Below, in pieces: positions 46,811 through 57,501 of a stretch of DNA of 64,000 nucleotides. This DNA is from Plasmopara viticola. Lineage: Eukaryota > Oomycota > Peronosporomycetes > Peronosporales > Peronosporaceae. Under the pieces are notes generated by a model. It saw nothing but the letters and a program-made list of their open reading frames with translations, made no database searches and was not told where the DNA came from. The position numbers and the translations under genes are program-made. The stretch covers positions 248,001 through 312,000 of the forward strand of contig MBPM02000019.1 of NCBI GenBank assembly GCA_001695595.3. The letters run 5' to 3'. Position 1 is the first letter of the stretch. Each line of letters begins with the position of its first letter.

Positions 46811-47195
46811 ATGGATGGATGTGTTATCCTTCGTTATCTGCAAATATATGCTGTAAAAGGTACAATCCGTCCAATATCCCGACGGACTGTCGTGCAATGA
46901 GTATTACACACAAACACATCCGCGGTCTTTATACTTATAACGGCAGCGGCCAAACATGATTTTTGTGATTTTTTAGACACGGTACATTGTTCTGCTAATC
47001 TCGCTAACAGAGATCTCGCAGCGCATTGCCCAAACTTATTGCTCACGCTAAGAGCATAAGTAGCGAAGCTCTAGAGAGCGAAATTTAGCTCCAAAAGTGT
47101 AATTTAAGTGACAGCACGCCCTATGAAGCTTACCGCTTGGCTGCTTGTGTAAGCACCGAATGCCTGCCAAATAACGTGCATCCACTTCCGCCGAC

Positions 47196-47381
47196 ATGTT
47201 TACTCGCGTGACGATTCCGCTCCCTCTGTTTGCTTACATTTGTGGGCAGAAACGGTGCAAACTTCCAAAGCATATCAAAAGAGATGAAGACGCCGTGGAA
47301 CGACAAGAGCGGCAGCAGATGTTAATGGAGAATAGCCGTTTGTCGTCGAGTTTGCCGAGCGTAACAGATACCAAATATTGA
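47196..47381 (+). CDS. Conserved small ORF module, block 3 copy (longest open frame)
   Basis: 61 codons from ATG 47196: MFTRVTIPLPLFAYICGQKR then a Lys-rich stretch, an Arg/Gln/Glu-rich RDEDAVERQERQQML and an end at SVTDTKY. Blocks 1 and 2 have TGA where this copy has AGA (near 47280), so only this copy is open through the charged segment. A possible second exon follows: TTTGCAG acceptors at 47409-47415 and CTGCAG near 47510-47515 lead into a frame (47505-47795) containing FTGRSIYKKTPNSAAHSW. Unrecognised; may be the remains of a spliced gene. Confidence 0.35.
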   Translation: MFTRVTIPLPLFAYICGQKRCKLPKHIKRDEDAVERQERQQMLMENSRLSSSLPSVTDTKY

Positions 47382-47976
47382 ATCTTTACTTACAGCATTG
47401 TTTTTTCTCTTTGCAGACTTTCAGCATGTATATCTATCTACCTTTGTACATAATTCTTTTGGAATTCGACATCAATGCTATATAATTAGCGTCTCCTCAT
47501 CTGCTTGTCTGCAGATCTGGCAAAGTATTGTGGCGAGGGACCCACTCAAAGCTTTTTCACTGGTCGAAGCATTTATAAGAAAACGCCTAATAGCGCCGCT
47601 CATTCATGGAGAAGCAAAGATGGCAGGAATTTTACTGCTCCTAAGCGTCTAAATATTAACATGGAAAGTTGCGTAAATGACGACACAAAAGTCGACTACA
47701 GCACGCCACTGCAGTGGCCGCAACATTTAGCAGTATTAATACCTCAAGTATGTATAGATGTCTCATCCTTTATTTTTTGCAAATATATGATGTAAAAAGT
47801 ACAATTGGAATTATATGTTGAGTTAGAAAGCAAAATTCGAAGTGAATACATTTGTCTTGATCATTAAACGGCTACCTTTATGTGATTACTTACTGTGGCG
47901 TACTCGTTATTACTGTGACGCCATCCGCCTGTTCAACATGCATTCAGCGGTGTAATTTCACCACTCCCACTCACCG

Positions 47977-50900
47977 CTAATGCTGTGTGTGCTTTGTTGC
48001 TGACTTGGTCTTGATACCGGAGGCTTCGCGCAGATACTTCGCCATCTTGGTTCCAAGTGCCTTCGTCAGCATATCTACAAGCTGACTCTTCGTGTCGTTA
48101 TAGTTGATCTTCAACAGTCCTTCTGGCACATTCTCACGAATAAAGTGGTGCTTGGTGTCCACATGCTTCGTCCTAGCATGGTATCCGGCGTTATTGGCCA
48201 ACGCGATAGCACCTTGGTTGTCTTATCAAACCTGTGTTCCTTCAACTTGCTCTGACACTTGTCCTTTAGCATTGCCCACGTCCAAAAAACTTCTTGCGTG
48301 CTGAAACTGAGAGCCATATACTTAGATTCCACTGAGCTTAGCGCACCTGTCCGCTGGTTTTTCGACTTGAATATTACAGGTGCGCTCGCAACTATGGCCA
48401 TAACTCCCGAGACCGAGCGTCTGTCATCCGTGTTGATACCCCAATCTGCATCCGAGTATGCTTTTACCGCAACGCTTCCACTTCCTCAGTAGACAATATC
48501 GATTGGACGCGTTATCTTCAGATACCGTACTATTAGAATAGCGGCGATCCAAAGCTGTAGTCCCGGATTCTCCCAAAAACGGGATAGCTGTTTCACCACG
48601 TAAGCAATATCCAGCCGAGTACATGTCGTTATGTACATCAAGCATCCAATCAAAGAGCCATAGGGCTTTGACCGCATTGTCGACCGTCCCTCTTCCCGTG
48701 TTGGTGGCTGCTTTGACGACAGCTTCAATCCTGATACGCATGAGGTATTAAAGCTCTTGGCATCTTGTTGACCGAATCGCTTGACCACGTCGTCGATATT
48801 GCGAGTCTGTTTGATCATCAATGTCCCGGTTGACCTGTCGTGATCGATTTCCATACCCAAAATATATTTCACCTGACCTTCATCTTTAAATAATTCTTGA
48901 TTATATTCCTTTGCGTGATTTATTTCTTTGCTGATTCTTGCTGCGATAATCATGTCATCCAGATTCCAACGTAGGCAAAACATTTATAGTGCCTTGAAGC
49001 CATTCCTGACGAAGACACAATGTAATGTCTTGTTCCACGCTCTTGCTGTTTGCTTCAGTCCGTAAATAGCCTTTTTTAATTGACATATGTATCCTTGAGC
49101 ATTGTCGACACCAAGCGAAACTTCCATAAAAACGTTGTCCGTCAACACGCTATTGAGAAAAGCCGTGTCGACGTCCAGCTGTTCCATTTGATAGTCGCAT
49201 TCAGCACATACTGCGAGAATTTTCGGATCAAATTCATGTTGGCCACCGGGGAATACGTCCCGAAAAAGTCAACACCGTACTTCTGCTTGAAACCTTTCGC
49301 GACCATTCGTGCCTTGTATCGCACGGCAGCGCCATTTTGATCACGCTTCTTGGCAAATCCCCATCGTGATCCAATTGTGCGACCAGTCTTTTTACGTAGC
49401 TCTTATATTTACGTTTAATTCTTTTCATGAGTGCGAAGCTCAGCATCCATTGCTTCGCGCTATTTTATTGCATCGTCGCATACCATTGTTTGATCGTACG
49501 TAATTGATGAGTCCGTTCCATTGTCTATACTCATGGCGTAGGCAAGAACGGCTTCCGCAGTTAGTCCATCTTCGCCAACACTAGCACGCTTCGGAGTCGG
49601 TTGGCCTTCGCTAACTTCTGTCGAATTTTTATCATCGAAGCCGTTTCTTAGCATCAGCACCGGCTCACGTCTTATTCATGTCCGCTCCACTTCAGGCCGG
49701 AACGCCAAACGATCTTCCTGTTGCACTTGTGACGGTTAATGATATTTCGTCAGCTCATGCCTGTTTTGTTCAGGGCCCTCAGAAGACATTAGCCACTGTA
49801 CAACGGAGGTTAGCTTACGAACTATCACCCATTTCGATATCCGCGTTGTCTCTTCGACAGCTCCCATGGGATCGACCAAAATTGGCTGTCGATCCACTTG
49901 ATGCTGAATCTTGACTTCATCACCATCCTCGATTACTTGAACAATTGATTCCGGCTTGAAAATTCATGTCGTAAGTGCCGCCTACCTCACGCTCATTCTA
50001 CCTTACAGAGCGAATCACTAAAATTTGGCATTTTCCAAGTCAAACACGCGATAACCCTTGACATTCTCTGCGTAGCCGAGAAACATCCACTCAAAGCTCT
50101 TGGGTTCCAGTTCGATCCATTTCGCATCGCCAGTATGAGCGTAGCCTTGCGAACCAATTACGCGCAGGTGATCCATTCGAGGCCTCATCTTGAAAGCTAG
50201 CTCGTACGGCGTTTTGTCAGGATGGACCGTATTGCTGGTGCGGTTAAATAGATAGACCGCTACATTTATCTCTTTCGCCCACCATTCCGCCTAAACGCTC
50301 TTGTAGTTCAACATGCTGCGAGCCTTCTCCACAATAGTTCTGCTCATACGCTCCGCCACTCCGTTCTGCTGAGGTCTGTGTGGAACGGAGCGCTGGTATA
50401 CAATGCCGTTCTGTTGACATATTCTAGCCACTTTCTTGTTTACAAACTCGGTCCCGTTGTCGGATCGCAAACACCATAGTCGTGAAGCCCATGAACCCCA
50501 CTGATTTTCGTATATTGTCAGGAACTCCTTGAACTTGCCAGCCACTTCACTCAACCGCAACATATCGGGAAAAATCATCCACAAACGTGAGAACGCACTT
50601 GGTGCCACCCTTCGGGGAAGTTCTCATTGGCCTCATGACATCTGTGTGAACAAGATCCAACACACATATCCTCTTTGTCATCGATCAAGACGGAAACACC
50701 GTGACCGTCTGCTGCCCTTCAAACACCCGGCACACAATGTTTCAACACTTTGCTTGATAACTGGGATACGATTAGTTTATCACTGTGTTCTGATCAGCGC
50801 ATCCTTGCTGGGGTGCCCCATGCGGGCATGCCAAAGCTCCCACTGATCGTCAGCCCCGGAATATTCGACGAGACATGCTTCTTCGTGCTTAGAGTCAAGA

Positions 50901-51687
50901 AAATACGACTCTCCTTCTTTTGTACCCGACGCAATTGCTTGCTTCTTGTTCCAGATGACGCATGAAGAGCCCGAAAACTTTACACTCACACCACGCTCTG
51001 CTAGCTCCACAACTGACAGCAACCTTCTGTCGAGTCCGGGAATGTGCAGAACGTTAGCCATGCGAATGCCCATTCCGTCCAAACCAGTCAATTTCACCGC
51101 ACCGGCTTCTTTGACGAGCAATTTCTTCCCGTCTGCAATCGTAACTTCGATACTGGCAATCACACCCACAAAATTTTAGCTGCCCTGTCAAATAGCGAGG
51201 ATAGTGAAACAATCTGGAACAAATTAAGCAAAAAGTCAGTAAAGCGCAAGTTATGATGGGAGGGGGATGGTAGGCCTTTGTAATCGAACAAGTCCTTCCC
51301 GTGTGAGGTCATGTGGGAACTTGCTCCACTGTCAATCAGCCATCCTGATGACTTCCTTCACCAACACCAAACCCTGTGTAGTCGCTGTTGAATCTCTTAC
51401 CTGCCAGGCAGTTCCGCTTCATGTGTCCAAACTGGTTACAGTTGCTTGCCCTTAAATCCGCCGTTGTTGCGTGAAGGACCACCCTTTCGTCCATTGTCCC
51501 GTTCAACTTTGAGTCCTCTGGCATTTCCATTTGCGCGAAGCGCTTTCTCCGTAGCTTCTTGCCCCTGCAGCCCCTCTGATATTTTATGCAGCTTGTCCTT
51601 GACTTTTATCAACGTAATGTCTCTCGCATTTTCCACAATCGACGAAATCAATTCATACTCCGAAGGTAGACTGCTGAGGAGTACCAC
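47977..51687 (-). pseudogene. Copia-2 gag-pol, block 3, inactivated
   Basis: Recognisable pieces include ISVLAR-type protease flank, HIPGLDRRLLSVVELAERGV upstream of WELWHARMGHPSKDAL, integrase SDNGTEF and RPQQNGVAERMSR, and RT QLDVDTAFLNSVLTDNVF. Additional private frameshifts relative to blocks 1 and 2. Confidence 0.88.
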
Positions 51688-51721
51688 CAGCTGGTGTGAA
51701 TCATCAATTGGCTCTCCCTAC

Positions 51722-52345
51722 TAGGCCACAACAAAGCATGTAATCACTTCTCCAAAGTTTTCAGATGATGTGCGACGACAGATACGTCCTTTCTATCTGA
51801 TAAGACGTGCACAGATGCAATAGAGACACAACAAAGCGTATGCGGCTCGATATGCCGAAGAGGTGGCAGCTGTCACGTCTATATCGTCAAGAACGAATAG
51901 CTCAGCATCAAGTGGTCTGCACAATAAAATGGCAAACGCTTCTGGTACACTCTGCAGAAATGTGAAGGAGCCCTGCAGTAGTGAAAAAGAGGTACCTAAC
52001 ATTGACGCTTTTCGCGAGGTTCGCTAACCCAATGACACGCATTTCATTATCGAGGGGAATGTCCCGTCCAAACAACGTGGACAGGAATTGCCCCTTTCTT
52101 CTTTTGCCTTCCACTGCTTGATCAAATATGCGCGCTCAAGCTCATCTATCTTCAAAGTTCGGTAGTGGCCAATTTGATGATAGTAAAGCAGAAATATGAT
52201 ACTGGCTACTGAATGGACGGTAAACTATACAATAGAAATCAGCCCCTCTACTGTTTGAAGTATTTTAATGTATTGATTGGTTAGAAACGGTATCTGTATA
52301 TCTAACTGAAATTAGAAACGGTTAAACCTACTCTCTAAGCTAAGG
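51722..52345 (-). other. Unidentified insert replacing the 5' end of Copia-2 copy 3
   Basis: Unlike the corresponding parts of the other Copia-2 copies. Minus-strand frames look protein-like: 52114-51908 (KGQFLSTLFGRDIPLDNEMR, then LANLAKSVNVRYLFFTTAG) and, after a shift, 52002-51793 (AELFVLDDIDVTAATSSAY). They could be one broken gene fragment, or exons captured from elsewhere. I do not recognise the family. Confidence 0.4.
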
Positions 52346-52415
52346 ATATGTTACTGTGACGTACTCGTAAATACTGTGACGCCATCCGCCTGTTCAACAT
52401 GCATTCAGCGGTGTA

Positions 52416-53000
52416 AATTTAACAATTTCACACACTGTCTGTTGCGCATTTAGTATACATTTCTTTAAATTTGACAAATTTTTACCTGGATTATAGGCAC
52501 GACGTCTTAAATGGATAAACAAGGGCTAGGCACGTAACACTTGACCAAATATGACATTTGTGATTTTTCTGAATGCGGTACAGTATTTTGCCAGCCTAGC
52601 CTTCGCTCGTACTTCTCATTCACGTCAAATCTGTTCAGACGCACAAGCAGCGAAGCTGTAGAGAGCACTTTTGTACTCCCAAATACAAAATTGTAGTGCA
52701 AGTAACAGAGCACCCTCTTCGATGACTCTTAAAAATTGCACCTTACCCCGTGCAATAGCTAAGCACCGGGTGCTTACCGATTAGCGTGCATTAACTCGTG
52801 CATGTGGACTTGCGTGACGCGTCCGCTTTGCCTGTTGCTTTCTTTTAAGCGAGATGCCACGACATCAAGCAGAAACTGTGCGAAGCTTCAAAAACATATC
52901 GAATGAAGTAGAAAGGCTGTGCTACGATTAGAGCATTGATCGATAAAATAGTCGTTTTTAGTCGCTAGAACGAATACAAAAATATATATATATACTTTAC
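52416..53000. repeat. Remnant of a fourth array unit
   Basis: 52416-52510 repeats the junction sequence seen at 34022 and 43062. 52530-52960 is a diverged copy of the region around the small ORF module (28720-29100), with CACCGGGTGC, GCGTGAC and AAAACATATCGAATGA kept in order. No Copia or hAT sequence follows. Confidence 0.65.
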
Positions 53001-53406
53001 CATAGATACTGATGTTGCTTTAGGGCTGGAAGGCTAACATAATTCTTTTTGTATATACTTTTGAAGAAGATAAGATATACACATGTCGCCATCCAAACGC
53101 TCAGATCTCGGGTTTCGATGCTCACCGAAATTCCAAGGTCATTTCACTTCGCCTTCTGATTTGTTGCAGTGACTTTTCATGAAAAATTGCTCCAATCCAA
53201 AAAACACGTCTCCATCAAATAACACCATTTTAGCTATGTACCAACAACCACCTATAATGTAATAATACAACTCGAAGTACCTATTGGGTGGTAGGACTTT
53301 GTGTGTTCTAATGCATATATGGAAGAACTAGCGCTAATTTACCGCAATCTTTTAAAATCCATCTCGACCGTGATGCAAAACTTCAACACCAACAATTGCT
53401 GACATT
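53001..53406. other. No gene recognised
   Basis: AT-rich, with a short TA run at 52982-52994. Nothing coding recognised. Confidence 0.3.
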
Positions 53407-53690
53407 TTGCTTCTCAAAACGAACCCTTCTGTGAGTCTGTCACTTCACGAGCTGCCTGCAATGAGGCGAATATGCGCGTCCAATGTCTTTCGAGCCGTCC
53501 ATTCTGGAGATCGAGCTGTGAGACGGGCAAAGTTTACAAATTTTAGCCTTGTGTGTATACGAAGGAGGAGTACAATGGGAAAATTTTTGCTTTTAGGGGT
53601 TGGTGGCTTGATATTACGGCCACATTTTCTAATTTTATATTTCACCGCAGGCCAAGAGAGATGACCTGTATAAACAGGGTGAGCGCTCAA
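53407..53690 (-). other. Possible Tc1/mariner transposase remnant
   Basis: The minus-strand frame at 53690-53445 contains KYKIRKCGRNIKPPTPKSK and THTRLKFVNFARL-like segments, reminiscent of the linker before the DDE domain in Tc1/mariner transposases (RxxRLxFA). No catalytic motif or TIR can be seen. The overlapping plus-strand ORF has no recognisable feature. Weak call. Confidence 0.2.
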
Positions 53691-53999
53691 ACCTGAAAAC
53701 TAAGCGCGTGACAGTGATTCTTTGAAAATAATGCCATATAATCAGTTGTAAAAATTGCGACGTAAAAGCAAGAGTATCTATCAAACATTATCGGAGTTGT
53801 ATCTGAGTCGATATGTGTCAGTTTCATAAAGTGTCAGCTCATCTATCAATCACGTCAAACCACAACTGAGTAGCGAGCCAACTGATAGATATCACCGATA
53901 CTGAAACAAATATATTAACAATAGAAGGGATATCAGCACCAGGGGCTAACGTTATGAGAACCAAAGGAATTATTACGCAAACATCGATCATTGAGAGGT

Positions 54000-54270
54000 A
54001 AGCTATCAGACCCCACACACTAGCACTAAGCGTGAGATGCTGGTAGCTATCCGACCCAATTTAAGACCGAGGTATAGATCCCTCAATACGCTATGGGGAT
54101 TTTCCAGCGGGGCGTCCAGCCCACCCAGCTGTTACACACCCATTTGGGTAGAGCGATATGACTGCCGTAATCCGGATCCCATGGAAATCGAACCAGGTAT
54201 CTTTCGGTCCCGGGTCGTGCGACTGAATACTGGAGCCACATGATCAATTCGGTCTCCAGTTTAACAAATG
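54000..54270 (-). repeat. Possible tRNA-derived SINE
   Basis: On the minus strand a Pol III B-box-like GGTTCGATTTCC lies at 54194-54183, and an A-box-like TGGCTCCAGTA lies at 54239-54229, about 35 bases upstream, as in tRNA genes. The downstream ~180 bp is GC-richer than the flanks. No clean cloverleaf is evident, so a tRNA-related SINE head fits better than a functional tRNA. Ends and target duplications could not be set. Confidence 0.4.
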
Positions 54271-55481
54271 TGCGGCACCAGAATTCAAATCGTGCGTATA
54301 GCGTTTTAAAAAGGGAATTCAGGTGATTTTGCCAGCAAACCCGGTGCGGGCTTGTTTTGCAGCTCAGCCATTATTTCAAGCCGGATGCTTTTGGCGATGC
54401 TTAATTTGTGTTTTAGATAGTTTAATGATAGCGTTAATCATCTTTTTACAAATCTGTATCAATGGCGTACAAAGCATATATCACGACGGATATGGCCTCA
54501 TCATTCCAGCCCAGGTCCTACGTGGCCTTGATGAACGCAGGCAGAACATCTACTGAAAAATTGTTTGTTTTCACAATAGCCCATCCTTATTGAGACTGTT
54601 CAGCCAGCTTTCTTTTTAGAAAAAAGTTGCGTGTCTAGCAAATGTTTGACACAATCACTCACTTGTCAACTTCGATAATGTCGCAAAGCTCAATGGCGTC
54701 TATATTTAAAGAAGACTTTGTTAGTTAAAAAAAAGGAGCCAGATTTTTCTTGCGCAAATTACCACCAAAAACATTTCCGGAGTGTTCTGGCTGATAGTTT
54801 TAGGGCCGACAAAATGTAAAGTGTGGATAAATAAGTGCAACAAAGCATCGCACCGACTTTTTTCATAGAAGTATATTCTACATGTCTGCATGAGTACGCC
54901 GAAAATACGCTAGTGAAGTGAAGTGGAAGGAAGGGCACTCGAGGTCAAACACAACGATGTTGAGTCGGAATTTGCGTTGTAAAAGGCGATCAAGGAGGAA
55001 AAGTCTGACACGGTCAAGAAAGTAGCCACAAGCTGGAGCTCTTTTTGGCAAAAACGGAGAGTAGTGAGCGACTGACCGATAGCGAAGACGTTGCTTTGCA
55101 GTGAAATTGATACTTCATCGTATTTACGCCTGTGTGCTTTGTGTATGCTAAGCAAGCCAAACATTTTCGAGCCGAACGTTTTCGAATCTGGTTCTTGCCA
55201 GGATGTAGTTCACGTGCTGGTAGTCGCTCCGTAAAATGGCAAAACGCCAACACGAACCTCACCTTCAGTCATTGCTGTATGTTGGAAACTCGAGCAGCTT
55301 TCTCGTCTCATCTCTCTCTGAGAAGAGTAGAGCTTTAAAATGCCTTAAATACATAGTATATGAGTCCTGTATTACAAGAGAAGATATTCGATTTTGATGA
55401 TGCTTCTTCACATTTCAAGCATAGACCACTTCTATTGCAAACACGTGCTTAGACTTTTCGCAGTGGACGGACGAAGAACTT
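54271..55481. other. Intergenic, no gene recognised
   Basis: Several short ORFs on both strands, none with a recognised domain or conserved start context. Confidence 0.3.
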
Positions 55482-55853
55482 CTATAGAATCTGTACTTTG
55501 CAATGTACTGAATCATACGTTTTTTCGGTCACACATCTACCGCTACGGCTCATCAACTTTAATAGAGCGTCCTGCCCTTGTATTTCGTAAGTGATGTTCA
55601 AGTCGTTTACTGAGAAGAAATTTCTGATGCCAACATCAGTGGTTACCAAGGAGCTTTTCGAATGTTTTTTGGGCTTATCTTTATGTGCTGGAATGGTTCG
55701 GCTACGTTGTGTCGAACTACAATATTGACTGAATTGTTGTGACAATAGAAGCGTGACAAAGACATGTACTAGAGCCTTCAACTTTGAAGTTTTGGAGCAC
55801 CTATCCATTGTTAAATTTGCGTGTATAAACTTGTCGTTGCTGTACTCGGTCAT
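55482..55853 (-). CDS. Hypothetical ORF of 123 codons
   Basis: Open frame beginning MTEYSNDKFIHANL. A later Met (residue 16) precedes a moderately hydrophobic stretch, KALVHVFVTLLLSQQFSQYC, that could act as a signal peptide, followed by a basic Pro/Lys/Ser-rich region. No RXLR, EER or other effector motif, and no recognised family. Could be a small secreted protein or chance; kept because of its length and composition. Confidence 0.22.
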   Translation of the reverse strand: MTEYSNDKFIHANLTMDRCSKTSKLKALVHVFVTLLLSQQFSQYCSSTQRSRTIPAHKDKPKKHSKSSLVTTDVGIRNFFSVNDLNITYEIQGQDALLKLMSRSGRCVTEKTYDSVHCKVQIL

Positions 55854-56429
55854 TATAAAAGCGTTGCCGGGAGATTATAAAGGTGAATACAGGGAGATTT
55901 CACATTCGAGTAAAGTAATGGTGCGGTTGTCTCCGACTTTCATCAAATATTTTTAAAAGACTAAGCTTTAATATTTCTAAATTGTTAATGATAATCATCT
56001 TGCAATACCTCGTTTACAAAAGCAGTCTCTTACGTTTGAACCTCGCGGAACGAGGGTGGGATGTGCTAGAGGCGACTCATGATTATTGATTGATTATGCC
56101 GACGCAGCATCAAAATTTTTAGCCGTCGTCAATTAAGCATTTAAGTGTCGAAAAACATGCTTTTTAGAATCTGAAAAGCATGCTCTTAAGAATTTTGCGG
56201 ATAAAAACAAGATAGCAGATTATATGCCGTATCCACAATAATAGCATTATGCCACTTTTTTATTTCGAGTTTAAGGGGATAAATCTAAAAAAAAATGAAG
56301 ACCTCTGGAAGTAAACACACCTGATCGCAGGAGCATGAATAGAGCAATAGAATGTTCAAGCGTAAAAAAGAGGCATGATTAAGAAGAATTATTTGAACTA
56401 AGAGCTGCAGAGTACCATGATAAAGCACT
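55854..56429. other. No gene recognised
   Basis: AT-rich sequence downstream of the broken GIP-like copy. Nothing identifiable. Confidence 0.3.
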
Positions 56430-57160
56430 CGCAGATTTGAGTTTACGTCGCTGAAGTTCAGAATTAATCCATGCGAGCACCGAGGATAGGTAGTGGGCGA
56501 ACCATTGACGCCACAAAAATTGCTATTGCTAATGAGTCCAAACGAACCACCGCCATCGCCTTTACGTGGTGACTTGACTTCTACTCTAGATGCGCACACG
56601 TGCGACTTATCGACCGTAGTCGACTTACGCGCTTTGCGGCATGCATTGTTAGAGATAATTTGCTTGCTGACGCTTAAGAGCTCATTGAAATGAAAGAAGC
56701 AGAAGTGTTACCCCAGCCCATAGCAGTAGCCCACTTGCCAGTCTGAATGTCACTACCGTCTGCCTTCGGAAGTTGTGCTGGGTTGTAATCACTAGCCCTT
56801 TTTAGCTTTAGTATAGAAAGTGATTTGAAAGAGTTTTCGAATTGTAGTCTGGATGTTTGGTCACAGATGTAACGCCGATCTTGTCACCATTGCCACCACT
56901 GTAAAAATGTGCACCCACCGAGACGTAATTAGCTTTTTTTGTACCTTGGAGTGCACGAAGCAGTCGTGAGCACTAGGGTAGATGAAATCAACGCGGCGCC
57001 ACAGTAGTTGGAGTAATCTTGCGAGTTAAGGTCGCTGTTATAGCGAATACCTGTCGTGTATGTCTTTGTGCCTGGACGGACTTCGTCACCACCACCAATT
57101 GCTGGCGCAAGAGTAAGCGGAGCAAAGATCGATTGGGCGATAATGACCTTGATTTTGCAG
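56430..57160 (-). pseudogene. GIP-like protease homologue, broken fourth copy
   Basis: Minus-strand relic aligned over most of the family. The C-terminal part reads FGLISNSNFCGVNGSPTTYP (compare GLVSGNTCGVEGLPSIYAR). The active-site segment near 56950-56975 reads VLTTASCTP, so Ser again stands in for His. The signal-peptide region (57110-57160) is recognisable, but the ATG is destroyed. Frameshifts near 56820 and 56940 and loss of the GDSGDP motif region (altered near 56555-56575) show decay. The former promoter (57185-57200, AATTTACTTCC) is still recognisable. Confidence 0.8.
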
Positions 57161-57501
57161 ATATCGTTGTCTGAGGATCGGAAGTAAATTCCGAAGTGGA
57201 TTAAATGTAATTTGACTTTAGCTTAGCTGAGCTGAGATGAATCCCAGATTGGTCGTCAGACATGTTGGATCACGAATGTTTTTGTAATGGCTCTAATCTA
57301 TATGCGACACTAAAAAAACTCACCTCCGTGGGTTAACATAAACATGAAAAGACTTAGTTCAGGTATGTAAAGATGTGCTATTTAGTATTGTTTCCACGTC
57401 TCAGCTGAAAAAGGTGCAAATCGAATAATATGCGAATATTACACGGTATTTCTTATACAATTCTCCGGCTGTTTAATAGGATAGGAGAGTAATGAAATGT
57501 A
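57161..57501. other. Former promoter of the broken GIP-like copy, then intergenic
   Basis: 57160-57220 resembles the upstream sequence of the intact copies. The rest is not recognised. Confidence 0.35.

Larger units (their letters stand above)
43062..52415. repeat. Tandem block 3 (more diverged)
   Basis: Third copy, with the same order of parts. The Copia-2 portion is noticeably more diverged from blocks 1 and 2. Its 5' end is replaced by unrelated sequence (51722-52345) before the LTR remnant. After the LTR remnant the AATTTAACAAT junction sequence recurs at 52416, as at 34022 and 43062. Confidence 0.9.
47816..52415 (-). mobile_element. Copia-2 element, block 3 copy, rearranged
   Basis: 3' LTR at 47816-47952. 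RNase H at 48401-47977, RT at 49324-48486, integrase at 50608-50291, pre-integrase/protease side at 51169-50780, gag fragment at 51687-51436. It shares the YVDD-region deletion with the other blocks (48960-48970). Beyond 51721 the element is replaced by foreign sequence until an LTR remnant at 52350-52415. Confidence 0.88.

Noticed and set aside
54183..54239. Functional tRNA gene
   Set aside because: A and B boxes are suggestive, but no acceptor stem or anticodon arm can be folded by eye.
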